Assembly: GCA_964522165.1 (NCBI GenBank)
Contig: CAZFVV010000012.1
Location: forward strand, 8,689-72,688
Source: JABWBP01 sp964522165
GTDB lineage: Bacteria; Calditrichota; Calditrichia; RBG-13-44-9; J075
Length of the DNA stretch: 64,000 bases
Reading direction: 5' to 3'
Part shown: positions 17,509 to 26,102 of the stretch, in pieces
Position numbering within the stretch: the first letter of the stretch is position 1
How the letters are laid out: each line of letters opens with the position of its first letter
Made by a program: the position numbers and the translations under genes
Notes under the pieces: generated by a model
Seen by the model: the letters and a program-made list of their open reading frames with translations, nothing else
Told to the model about the DNA's origin: nothing
Database searches by the model: none

Positions 17509-17775
17509 TCAGGGAAAATGGCGATAGATATCTTTACGATGTAAAACTCTTTCAAAAATCACTGTATCATTGATGGTACTGGCACCTACTCGATATTCTC
17601 CAAATCGAACTTTATAGTAAGAACGATATCCCTTCATTCTTTCGAATTTTCCGCTTTCATGGATAGAGTTCAACTGCGGAACCACTTCAAACACAAAGTG
17701 TTCAACCGTTTTCCTTGTTTTCGGGGGCACTACTGCAAGTTCTTTAAGGAATTGCTTTCGATATTCAACTTTCAA
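17509..17775 (-). CDS. RelE/ParE-type toxin
   Basis: 88 residues. The pattern YYKVRFGEYRVGAS...IFERVLHRKDIYRHFP is that of RelE/ParE-superfamily toxins (central beta-sheet with basic Arg/Lys positions, C-terminal tyrosine). RelE members cut mRNA on the ribosome; ParE members act on gyrase; the basic residues favour a RelE-like nuclease but do not prove it. The start codon overlaps the stop of the upstream antitoxin by four bases, the usual coupling of toxin-antitoxin pairs. Confidence 0.82.
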   Translation of the reverse strand: MKVEYRKQFLKELAVVPPKTRKTVEHFVFEVVPQLNSIHESGKFERMKGYRSYYKVRFGEYRVGASTINDTVIFERVLHRKDIYRHFP

Positions 17776-17975
17776 TTCACCTTTTCCAATTTTTGATAGA
17801 ATTCCTTTGCCTGGGATAAACTTAAGAGTTCATCATCCTCTGTCTCTTTTATCAATTGGACCAAAGCGTAATTTTCCAGCAATTCTTCGATCTTCCGGTA
17901 GGTATTAATATCGATTTGTACCGCAATTTTCCGATTTTTTTCATCAACAATGTACTTCTTCTTTATGAGTTCCAT
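17772..17975 (-). CDS. Antitoxin partner of the RelE-like toxin
   Basis: 67 residues from the ATG at 17975, chosen over a longer upstream start because AGGAG sits eight bases before it. The N-terminal half (KKYIVDEKNRKIAVQIDINTYRKIEELLEN) resembles the strand-helix of Phd/RelB-like antitoxins, and the C-terminal half is acidic and helical, suited to wrap the toxin. It is expected to bind the toxin and repress the shared promoter. Identified mainly by size and its overlap with the toxin gene. Confidence 0.7.
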   Translation of the reverse strand: MELIKKKYIVDEKNRKIAVQIDINTYRKIEELLENYALVQLIKETEDDELLSLSQAKEFYQKLEKVN

Positions 17976-18020
17976 AGTATTACTCCTATTTCTGTTTGAG
18001 TTCAAATATAAAAACTCGGA

Positions 18021-19238
18021 TTATGCGTTCACAGGCCAATTTTCCAGCGCCTCCACGAATTCCGTCAAAAACCGGTTGGCCTGGAAACCGTCCAGCGCCC
18101 GGTGATCGATGGTCAGGGTTACATAAACCATCGGTTTGATCTCCACGACATCCTTCCCTTTCTTTTCCGCAGCCACAACCCGTTTTTCCAATTTACCGAT
18201 GCCTAAAATGGCGGACTGGGGCTGGTGGATGATGGGCGTGGCGATCAAACTGCCGGTCATCCCGTGATTGGTGATGGTGAAGGTACCGTTCTGAACCTCC
18301 GGCTGCGCCAATTTGCCCTCCCGCGCCCGTTCGGTAAGGTCTTGCAGCCGCCCGGCGACGCCGAACAAATCCAATTTTTGCGCCCGGTGAATTACCGGCA
18401 CCACCAGCCCGCTCTCCGTGGCCGCGGCAATCCCGATGTTGCAATCCTCGAAAATTTCCAGCACGTCTTCGTGCCAGCGGCTGTTTACCTCCGGCAGCGC
18501 TTGCAGCGCCTTCGCCGCCGCTATCACGAAATAAGCGGTAAAGGTCAGTTTTACCCCTTTTTCTGCAAATGCGGCCTGGTTTGCTTCCCGGTGGGCGATT
18601 ACCGCGGAGAGATCCGCGTCGAACACCGCGGTAACGTGCGGGGCGGTGTGCAACATGCTCTCCACCATGTGCCGGGCGGTGCGCAATCGGATGGGAGTGT
18701 GGGGAATTTTGCGGGAAGGGATGTCAGGGGCAGGAGCAGAAGCAGGGGCAGTTTGGCGGCCTGCTAAATAGGCTTCCACGTCCTCTAAAGTGATCCGGCC
18801 TCCCCGCCCGGTTCCGCGAATTTGCGCCGGCGCGATGCCGTGCTGGCGCAGCAAACGGCGCACTGCCGGGCTTAACTCTTGCGCCGCCTCCCCGGCTGCG
18901 GTTGCCGGCGCTTCGATCTCCCCGGTCTCCTTCGCCTCTACACCGGCGTCGGTTTTAGCCCCGGCCTTGACAACTGGTTTCACCTGCGCCTTCTCCGCGA
19001 TCTCGATCCGCCCCAGAACCTCTCCCGGAGCGACCGGCTCATTCGGGTGCTTCAAAATCTCCTTTAAAACGCCCCCCGCCGGCGCCGGCACTTCAATGGT
19101 GACTTTGTCAGTGTTGAGCTCCAGAAGAGGCTCGTACTGCTCCACAAACTCCCCGGGCTGCTTGAACCAGCGCTCCATGAAGGATTCGGTGCCTTCCTGC
19201 TCGGATTCGGGAGCGATTATATCGATCAATTCTGCCAT
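18021..19238 (-). CDS. 2-oxoacid dehydrogenase E2 component (dihydrolipoamide acyltransferase), orphan
   Basis: 405 residues in the standard E2 order: one lipoyl domain (~1-77, lipoyl lysine in NTDKVTIEVPAP), an Ala/Pro-rich linker, an E3-binding domain (~120-160: LSPAVRRLLRQHGIAP...GRGGRITLEDV), a second linker (APASAPAP) and the catalytic trimer-forming domain with DHRALDG near the end. It transfers an acyl group from E1 to CoA. The E1 and E3 genes are not next to it; a second E2 (sucB) is at 31673. The substrate could be pyruvate or branched-chain oxoacids. It lies 12 bases downstream of the thioredoxin-like gene and may be co-transcribed with it. Confidence 0.9.
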   Translation of the reverse strand: MAELIDIIAPESEQEGTESFMERWFKQPGEFVEQYEPLLELNTDKVTIEVPAPAGGVLKEILKHPNEPVAPGEVLGRIEIAEKAQVKPVVKAGAKTDAGVEAKETGEIEAPATAAGEAAQELSPAVRRLLRQHGIAPAQIRGTGRGGRITLEDVEAYLAGRQTAPASAPAPDIPSRKIPHTPIRLRTARHMVESMLHTAPHVTAVFDADLSAVIAHREANQAAFAEKGVKLTFTAYFVIAAAKALQALPEVNSRWHEDVLEIFEDCNIGIAAATESGLVVPVIHRAQKLDLFGVAGRLQDLTERAREGKLAQPEVQNGTFTITNHGMTGSLIATPIIHQPQSAILGIGKLEKRVVAAEKKGKDVVEIKPMVYVTLTIDHRALDGFQANRFLTEFVEALENWPVNA

Positions 19239-19250
19239 GGCGCTGCTTTC

Positions 19251-19949
19251 TCATTTGAATTGTTGAAGCTGCTCTTTCGATTGCGCGATTGCGGCTAAAA
19301 AGTCATTATATTTTTGCAGGTTTTCTTCGTTCCGCACCGGCTGGGTGCTCAGCCAGCGATCCAATTCCGACTGGGTGGTTTTAAGCCGGTCTAATGTGGC
19401 GCGATAGGTCTTCGCTTTGTCGGGGGGCAATTTGCTAAGGGTCTTTTGGATCTCCGTTTCGCTGAACAGGAGCAGCTCTTCCACTTCCCGGATAAAACTT
19501 TCCGCGGTTTTTTCCCGGCCTGCGCCTAATTTGCCGAGAACGGTTTTTCCGTCGCTATCCAAAACGATGTAGGTGGGGTAGCCCTGCACGCCGTATTGCT
19601 GCTGCAAGCGGTTGTTCCGGGCGGCGTATTCCGGAGACACTAAGCTTTTGTTCCTGGGGAAATCGAGGGTAACCAGCACCATCCGGTTTTTAGCATATTG
19701 CGACCATTGCTCCTGTGCAAAGACGTTGCGCTGCATCAGTTTGCACCAGGAACACCAGTCCGAGCCGGTGAAATTCAGAAAAACGGGGAGCTTCTCTTTC
19801 TGGGCAAATTTGAGCGCGGCGTCATAATCCATGGTCCATTCACCGGCTTTGATACCCTGGGAAAAAGCGGAATTGGTCAAGATAATTCCACCTGAAACCA
19901 ACGCCGCCGCGGCTAAAACAATTCCTGCCCGCACACCTTTTTTAGACAT
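19251..19949 (-). CDS. Exported thioredoxin-like protein (CxxC)
   Basis: I start at the ATG at 19949 (MSKKGVRAGIVLAAAAL) because GAGGTGA lies five bases upstream and the signal peptide then begins at once; 232 residues. The thioredoxin fold is clear: WTMDYDAALKFAQKEKLPVF, then SDWCSWCKLM (redox CSWC), cis-proline region QGYPTYIVLDSDG. A C-terminal helical extension of ~75 residues (KLPPDKAKTYRATLD...) is not part of the fold. It belongs to the periplasmic Thioredoxin_7-type group that reduces or repairs exported proteins. It sits directly upstream of the E2 gene on the same strand. Confidence 0.85.
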   Translation of the reverse strand: MSKKGVRAGIVLAAAALVSGGIILTNSAFSQGIKAGEWTMDYDAALKFAQKEKLPVFLNFTGSDWCSWCKLMQRNVFAQEQWSQYAKNRMVLVTLDFPRNKSLVSPEYAARNNRLQQQYGVQGYPTYIVLDSDGKTVLGKLGAGREKTAESFIREVEELLLFSETEIQKTLSKLPPDKAKTYRATLDRLKTTQSELDRWLSTQPVRNEENLQKYNDFLAAIAQSKEQLQQFK

Positions 19950-20106
19950 GATTTTCACCTCGTATTGAAGATTTTGTGGTTTTTCATACTTTCCAACACC
20001 CAAACAGGCAAATAAATAGATTCATGGCTCTCCCCGAAGATACAAATTTCAAAAACCGGCTAAATGTAGCGATTTGCAGATTTCTGATCAAGCAGTCATT
20101 ACTTAT

Positions 20107-20196
20107 TCCTTTCTATTTTTCACTTTTCATCCCCGCATTCGCGGGGACAAGCTTTTCACTTTGCATTTTTCACTTTTCATTTTTCACTTTGCATTG
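20107..20196. repeat. TTTTTCACTTTTCAT low-complexity repeat with embedded hairpin
   Basis: Several copies of TTTTTCACTT(T/G)CAT flank the hairpin CCCCGC-ATTC-GCGGGG (20131-20146). The 278-base divergent gap between the thioredoxin-like gene and the glycosidase holds nothing else that I recognise. Confidence 0.5.
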
Positions 20197-20227
20197 ATAA
20201 CTTGTTACTCACAAGAGGAGAAAAATT

Positions 20228-23200
20228 ATGCGCGCCCTGCTTTACTCTCGATTCAGCCTGCCGGATATATTGCGTAAGCGCCTGCCTGCGGTTCTCATTA
20301 TCAGCCTGGGGTGCTCAGCTATTGCAAATGAGCGTCCCCGGGCCGTCTCGCTTTCCGGCGACTGGGAATTTTGCGCCTCCACTCCCCTGGTGGAAGTGGT
20401 TGCGGATCGCAGCAAAGGGTTTGACCCGCCCCAACTCAGCCCGGAACTGGACGAGCTCATCCCGGAAAGCGTCCGAACGGATCCCCACGCCGCGCTTCCG
20501 GAAAGCCCGGAGTGGAAAGCCATCGCCGTGCCCGCCGCCTGGGAGCAGGTCGCCGGGATTGCTTATAACGGCGCGGGATGGTATCGCCGCAGTATAAGCA
20601 TTCCCGCGGAATGGCTGGCATCCGGCCAGCGCATCTGGATCGAATTCGACGCCGTGGCGACGGTCGCGGGGGTGTGGCTGAACGGCAAATGGTCAGGCGG
20701 CAACGTGGGCGATTATACCCGTTTCCGGGTAGAAGCCACCAGAATAGCGCAAAAAGGCAGCAACCAACTGCTGCTCTACGTGGATGAACTGCCCGGGCAC
20801 GTCACCCAGGGATTTCTCAGCGCGGTCGCGCCGCATCACGGGGGCGTCTGGCAGGAAACGCGCATGTATGCGACCGGGCCGGTGGCCGTGGAACCGGATG
20901 GCATTCACCTCCAAGCCGATCCGGCCGGCGGCGAAATTCGCGCCTCGGTCGATTTCACCGGGAAATGGGATGAAAAACTGCCCGCCCCGCAACTTATCGT
21001 GCGCCGCTACGATCCCGCGCAGCCGGAAAGCGCCTCTCCGGCGATCTCCCCGGTAGAAGGCAGCGCGCAAACCCATCTGAACGCAGAACAAAACCAGTGG
21101 CAGATTCGCCTGAAGCTCCCCGGGGCAAAGATGTGGAGCCCTGAAGACCCCGCGCTGTACCTGGCGGAGGTGAGCCTGCCCCGCCTCGCCGCCAAAGGGA
21201 CGGAAAGCGTCTCCGACCGGGTCTTGCAAAAATTCGGGTTCCGCACCGTGGAAATCGCGGGAAGCGAGGTGCTGCTGAACGGCAAACCCATCCACATTCG
21301 CAGCGTGCTGAACTGGGGATATTATCCCCGCATCGTCAGCCCGGCTCCCCCGCCGCAGGCAGTGCGCGAGGAGTTCGCCTACATCAAGAGCTTAGGCTTC
21401 AACGCCGAGACCATCTGTTTGATGAACATGCCGGATTATTTCTACGACATCGCCGATGAGATGGGGATGTTCATCTGGCAGGAGTATCCCACCTGGCACA
21501 ACGATTTCACCGCCGCGCGCCTGCCCACTTACCGCCGCCTCTTCCCGGCCTTTTTGCGCCGCGACCGCAACCATCCTTCGATCATTTTGCGCAGCATCTC
21601 CGTGGAAGCGGGGGTGCAGGATCAAACCGTGATGGCGGAATTGGTCAATCTGGCAAAAGAAATGGCCGCGACCCCGTTGCAGGATAACAATTCCTGGATG
21701 TGGATGAGCAACCTGGAGTTGTCCGATTGGTACGGGGACGATAATTACTGGAACAACAGCCGCTGGGCCAAATACTTCCTGCTGGATCTGCCCGCCCAGT
21801 TGGATACCCTCCCGGCAAAGCCCTACATGATGGGCGAGACCATCGCCGGCAGCGTGTGGATCGATACCGATACCCTGCAAAAAATCACCCCCGGCGTTCC
21901 GCTCTCGAACTGGCTGCACGGCGTCGATCAGCCCCTGCCGGGGGAAACATATCCCTACTGGTTTCCGGCCTGCTTCGAATCCTGCCTGGGCATCGAGCAG
22001 CAGTTGCGCAGCCGCTACAACGCGCTTGTGCCCGCGGGAAAAGATATCGTGCGCGATTACCTGGTTCCGCAAAGCTACCGCTACAGCCTGCTGTTCCGCC
22101 GCTTCCAGGTGGAATTGCTCCACGCCGATCCCCGTTACCGCGGTTATACTCTGTTTTTGATCCGCGACCTGCCCCGCATCACCTCCGGGCTGATCGACGA
22201 CGCCGGAAAATTCCGCTGGAAACCGGAAGATTGGGCGTGGTTCGGCGAACATACCGCCGCGCCGGTACAGGTTTCCGAGGTTCGCCCAACCGATCCTAAA
22301 CGCCCGTTGATCGAGCGCGCCCCGCAATTGGAGCAGTGGGATAACGGCTGGGGAATGGCGGCTAATCGCAATGGCAAAGTGGCCTACCTGAACACCGGCT
22401 ACGCGGATTTGAACGGGCTTTTCCGCGCCTGGCCCAATGCCCGGGAGGTAACGGTTCCCGATATTGGAAAAATGAATCCATCCGCAGAGAAGCCCCTGCT
22501 GGCCACCAGCATCCTCACCGGCGAGATGCTGCGCTACCTGGAAAGCGGGGGCGCGGTGCTGTTGTTCCCCTCCCAATGGCCGGGCGGGTTAGGCAGCGCG
22601 GAGAGCATGTTCTGGGGCGGCGCTTTCTTTATGCCCCCGGTGGGCGTTTTCAGCGAAATCGAAATTCAGCGGATGCTGCAACTGCACCAGTACGACCTCA
22701 CCCACCAGGTGAGCCAGGCCATTCCGGTGGAGGCGCTGAGCATTGCCGATAAAGTGGACCCCCTGCTGAGTTTTTTCGAGATGCACAACCAGCGGGATAT
22801 TACCCGCCAGGACCAGCTTTTCGCCACCCGGGTGGGGAAGGGATTGTTCATCGCCAGCGCTTTGGACCACTCCGCGGAGGCCGGCCAGTGGATGCTGGGC
22901 CACATTGTGGAGTGGGCGCAGGCATGGAAAGAAACCGCGAATACCTTCCCGGCCGCCCGCATGGAACCGGAGGAGTTGCGTAAATTTGCCGCTGAAAAAG
23001 TGCAAGAAATCATTTTATTGAACGCGGACTGGCGCTTCAAGCTCGATCCGGAGCAGACCGGGGATCAACAAGGCTGGGAGCGCAGCGACCTGGATGAACA
23101 AGACTGGCCGATGATTCAGGCAAGCCAGCTCTGGGAACGCCAGGGTTACCGTTACGACGGGATGGCCTGGTATCGCAAATGGATCGAAGCGCCGGCGTCG

Positions 23201-23449
23201 TTGAAGAACAAAAAAATCACCCTGGTGGCCGAAGGGGTGGATGACGCCTACCGCCTCTACGTGAACGGGGTGAAGGTCGCCGAATACGGCAGTTTTACCG
23301 AGCACGCCAAATCGGTGCATTATATCCGCACGGAGACGGATTTGACCGATCTTCTCCATCCCGGGCAGAAGGATTTGCTGGTGTTGCAGGTGATCGACCT
23401 CTACGGCGGCGGGGGGATCGGGCGGCCGATCTATTTGCGGATAGAATAG
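20228..23449 (+). CDS. Exported glycoside hydrolase family 2-type protein
   Basis: 1073 residues, ribosome site GAGGAG before ATG 20228, signal segment to ~residue 37. Order: GH2 sugar-binding jelly roll (~45-205; GAGWYRRSISIP), Ig-like strand domain (~210-340), TIM barrel with LLNGKPIHIRSVLNWG and IADEMGMFIWQEYP (~350-620), a GATase/Rossmann-like region (~735-905) and a second jelly-roll domain (~935-1073; YNGVKV-type strand YRLYVNGVKVAEY). The nucleophile is probably E537 (YMMGE). The acid/base Glu would be E460, but it sits in ISVEAG instead of the usual GNE. It is a beta-glycosidase by fold; the substrate is unknown. The toroid glycosidase follows. Confidence 0.85.
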   Translation: MRALLYSRFSLPDILRKRLPAVLIISLGCSAIANERPRAVSLSGDWEFCASTPLVEVVADRSKGFDPPQLSPELDELIPESVRTDPHAALPESPEWKAIAVPAAWEQVAGIAYNGAGWYRRSISIPAEWLASGQRIWIEFDAVATVAGVWLNGKWSGGNVGDYTRFRVEATRIAQKGSNQLLLYVDELPGHVTQGFLSAVAPHHGGVWQETRMYATGPVAVEPDGIHLQADPAGGEIRASVDFTGKWDEKLPAPQLIVRRYDPAQPESASPAISPVEGSAQTHLNAEQNQWQIRLKLPGAKMWSPEDPALYLAEVSLPRLAAKGTESVSDRVLQKFGFRTVEIAGSEVLLNGKPIHIRSVLNWGYYPRIVSPAPPPQAVREEFAYIKSLGFNAETICLMNMPDYFYDIADEMGMFIWQEYPTWHNDFTAARLPTYRRLFPAFLRRDRNHPSIILRSISVEAGVQDQTVMAELVNLAKEMAATPLQDNNSWMWMSNLELSDWYGDDNYWNNSRWAKYFLLDLPAQLDTLPAKPYMMGETIAGSVWIDTDTLQKITPGVPLSNWLHGVDQPLPGETYPYWFPACFESCLGIEQQLRSRYNALVPAGKDIVRDYLVPQSYRYSLLFRRFQVELLHADPRYRGYTLFLIRDLPRITSGLIDDAGKFRWKPEDWAWFGEHTAAPVQVSEVRPTDPKRPLIERAPQLEQWDNGWGMAANRNGKVAYLNTGYADLNGLFRAWPNAREVTVPDIGKMNPSAEKPLLATSILTGEMLRYLESGGAVLLFPSQWPGGLGSAESMFWGGAFFMPPVGVFSEIEIQRMLQLHQYDLTHQVSQAIPVEALSIADKVDPLLSFFEMHNQRDITRQDQLFATRVGKGLFIASALDHSAEAGQWMLGHIVEWAQAWKETANTFPAARMEPEELRKFAAEKVQEIILLNADWRFKLDPEQTGDQQGWERSDLDEQDWPMIQASQLWERQGYRYDGMAWYRKWIEAPASLKNKKITLVAEGVDDAYRLYVNGVKVAEYGSFTEHAKSVHYIRTETDLTDLLHPGQKDLLVLQVIDLYGGGGIGRPIYLRIE

Positions 23450-23456
23450 CTTTCAA

Positions 23457-23557
23457 GGTGTTTTAGTGTTCAGGTTTATAGTGTGATGGTATTTTAACTC
23501 GTGATAGTTCGATTACCCAAACACCCAAACACTAAAACACTTGAACACTAAAACACC
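23457..23557. repeat. GGTGTTTTAGTGTT inverted repeat element
   Basis: Left arm 23457-23474 and right arm 23540-23557 are inverted 18-base copies with one mismatch, starting seven bases after a stop codon. Further CAAACAC copies lie inside. Confidence 0.75.
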
Positions 23558-23587
23558 CCATGATTTCATTGAGAGAAGAGTCCGGCA

Positions 23588-26002
23588 ATGTTAATCTGCA
23601 TCTTTTTACTGATAACCGCTATGGCGTCAGGGCAAGAAATGAGCGCTCCAACAGATTCGGCAAACGGTTTTCCGGCGGGCAATTACACCCCTTTCGGCTA
23701 CCTCGACAATCCATATCATACGCTCTGGCTGAACAACAGCGGGGTGATCCGCAGCGCGCCGCCGCTGGGATTTCGCTTCCGTGAACATCACACCGTGCTG
23801 CAATTAGCGGCGGCGGTGAATGGGCGCAGCTATCATCAGGCTGCCGATTTCGAATCCGCCGGCTTGCACTCCGCTTATCATTCCAAAAATATCTTCAGCT
23901 ACAATTGGACGATAGAGGCGCTGGAATTCAGCGCGACCTATTTTTTAGAATCAGACCGGGCGCAGGGGCTGAACTGCGAGGTGAAGATCGCCAATCACGG
24001 CTCCGCGGCGGCGATGGTGGAGGTGCGGGCGCTGCTGAGCGTTCCCCCGCTGGATTTCGACCACTATGCCGCCATGGTTCTTCCCGGCGGCGCGCTGATT
24101 CGCCGCTTTGCCGAGGGGCCGCTGTATTTGCTCTATAGCGACGCAGAGAACCTTTTCCGGGCGGTTAGTTCTTCACCCGCCGGTGTTGCGGCGTTTATGT
24201 CGGATGGGAACCGAGACAGCCTGCAAAACCGGGAGATCAGCGTGGAGGGGGATTTTATGGCGGCGGTGTTAAGTTGTTCGCTGGCAGTTTCGCCCGGCGC
24301 GGAGCAGGCCTTCCGTTTCACCCTCATCCGCGACGCAGCGCAGGCGGCGGCGCTGGAAACAGCTCGCGCGGCGCTGGAATACTTTGATCGCCGGCGGGCG
24401 GAGCTCCGGGAGGACGATGCCCGCTTTTGGTCGCGCTGCCCGCAGCTTGTGGGCGACTGGCCGGAAGTGTGGAAACGCGGGCTGGTGTACGATTTCGAGA
24501 CCCTGCGCATGAACGTGCGCCGCCCTATCGGGGTGTACAAGCATCACTGGGACGGCATGGCGGCGGCCATTCCCCGCTCGGTATTAGGAGAAACCGCCCT
24601 GGACATGCTCGCCTACAGCTACGCCGACCCGGAAACGGCGCAAGAAGTCATCTACGGCCTGTTTGCCGACGCCCTGGCGCCCAACGTTCCCTGTATGCGG
24701 GAAGACGGCTCGGTGAACATGGTCTCCGAATCCGGCGCGGAGTGCGGCACCGCTCCTTCCTGGTGTTTACCCTCTCTGACGATTCGTTCCATCTACGCCC
24801 GCACCCGGGACCGCAAGTGGGCGCAGGCGCTCTATCCCTACTTAGAAGAATTTATGCGCTGGTGGCTGGAGAATCGTACCCATTCCGACGGCGCTTTCTT
24901 TTTCGATAACAGTTGGGAGAGCGGGCAGGATCAGTCTTCCCGGTTCCGCATCGAGCAAAAGACCGGCGGCGCAGGGGTGCAGCATATCGAGCCGGTGGAC
25001 CTCCATGCCGCCATCTCCGATTTTGGAGGTCTGCTCTCCCAATTTGCCGGAATACTGATTCCACAAGACACCGGTAAATGGCAGAATGTACAGGAAAAGC
25101 ACCGGGAGATGCTCAGAAAATACTGGACCGGCCAGGGATTCCACGACATCGACCGTCGCACCGGCCGGCATACCAACGCTGATTTCGCTTACCTGTGGCT
25201 GCCTCACCTGTTTGGATTGGCCACCGGCCAGCAAAACGCGGTTCTGAAACAAAAATTGCGTACCCCTGAATATCAATCCCTGGAATCCTGGGCCAACTGG
25301 CCGCCGGGGTTCCAGGTGGTGGTGGAAACCGCCTGGGTACTGGGGGAGCGGGTTTTGCAGGCGGAGCACGTTGCTAACCAGATGGATTATCTCTACAACT
25401 GGTGGGACCGCCGCGCCTGGGAAACCCCCGGAGCACTGCCCCGCGCCTGGGGGCACATCGACCGCCCCGCCAACCTGCTGGAATACCATCCCCGCAAATG
25501 GGACGAATCCTTCGGGATGATCGACCACTCCACCAATCCCCACGCCCCGCCCCGGGAACATGCCGACCCCATACCGGGAGTGGCCGCGGAGCAGTGGCGC
25601 AATCGAGACGGGAAACCTGCCGGGATGGAAAATTACGGCTGGGGCGCTACGTTGCCCATTCACCTGATTCGCGGCGTCATCGGCTACCGCGACCTGCCCC
25701 CGGGCGCCCGAGAAAGCGGCTTTCTTTTAGCGCCTTCCCTGCCTTCCAAAGTGCTCCAGCCGGGCAATCGCTTAGGAATGCGCAATCTCCACTTCGCGAA
25801 CGTCGATTTTGAGGTGATGTACCAGGTAAAAGAAAACGGGCGACTTCAAACTACCCTGACCTGGCGCTCCCCCACTCCGGCAGCCCTCACCGCCCGGATC
25901 GAGGGGAAAAAAGTTGCCGGATCCGGGTGGAAGCAGACCGCCGGCTCGCTGAGCTACGTAATCGAGAATTACGGAACCAGTGAGATCATCCTGCAAAATT
26001 GA
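23588..26002 (+). CDS. Exported glycosidase-like protein with alpha/alpha toroid catalytic domain
   Basis: 804 residues with a short signal peptide (MLICIFLLITAMASG). The N-terminal ~260 residues are beta-rich. Residues ~290-690 look like an (alpha/alpha)6 toroid of the GH37/GH63/GH15 kind: YKHHWDGMAAAIPRS, then PSWCLPSLTIRSIYARTRDRKW is seen as its PSWCLPS and RSIYAR parts, FFDNSWESGQDQS and the late GALPRAWGH/ENYGWGATLPIH region. Acidic residues in DNSWESG and the EYHPRKWDE region are candidate catalytic sites. A small C-terminal beta domain follows. It is probably a periplasmic or surface sugar-cleaving enzyme acting with the GH2-type neighbour 138 bases upstream. The exact family is not determined. 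Confidence 0.7.
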   Translation: MLICIFLLITAMASGQEMSAPTDSANGFPAGNYTPFGYLDNPYHTLWLNNSGVIRSAPPLGFRFREHHTVLQLAAAVNGRSYHQAADFESAGLHSAYHSKNIFSYNWTIEALEFSATYFLESDRAQGLNCEVKIANHGSAAAMVEVRALLSVPPLDFDHYAAMVLPGGALIRRFAEGPLYLLYSDAENLFRAVSSSPAGVAAFMSDGNRDSLQNREISVEGDFMAAVLSCSLAVSPGAEQAFRFTLIRDAAQAAALETARAALEYFDRRRAELREDDARFWSRCPQLVGDWPEVWKRGLVYDFETLRMNVRRPIGVYKHHWDGMAAAIPRSVLGETALDMLAYSYADPETAQEVIYGLFADALAPNVPCMREDGSVNMVSESGAECGTAPSWCLPSLTIRSIYARTRDRKWAQALYPYLEEFMRWWLENRTHSDGAFFFDNSWESGQDQSSRFRIEQKTGGAGVQHIEPVDLHAAISDFGGLLSQFAGILIPQDTGKWQNVQEKHREMLRKYWTGQGFHDIDRRTGRHTNADFAYLWLPHLFGLATGQQNAVLKQKLRTPEYQSLESWANWPPGFQVVVETAWVLGERVLQAEHVANQMDYLYNWWDRRAWETPGALPRAWGHIDRPANLLEYHPRKWDESFGMIDHSTNPHAPPREHADPIPGVAAEQWRNRDGKPAGMENYGWGATLPIHLIRGVIGYRDLPPGARESGFLLAPSLPSKVLQPGNRLGMRNLHFANVDFEVMYQVKENGRLQTTLTWRSPTPAALTARIEGKKVAGSGWKQTAGSLSYVIENYGTSEIILQN

Positions 26003-26102
26003 CCTGGAAGGACAGCGTCATGCTTAAATTGCCGAATGGCCCTGTCCTCCATCCACCCGGTTTACCATCCGGCCATCAAACCATTTAACCATACCATCCC
26101 CC

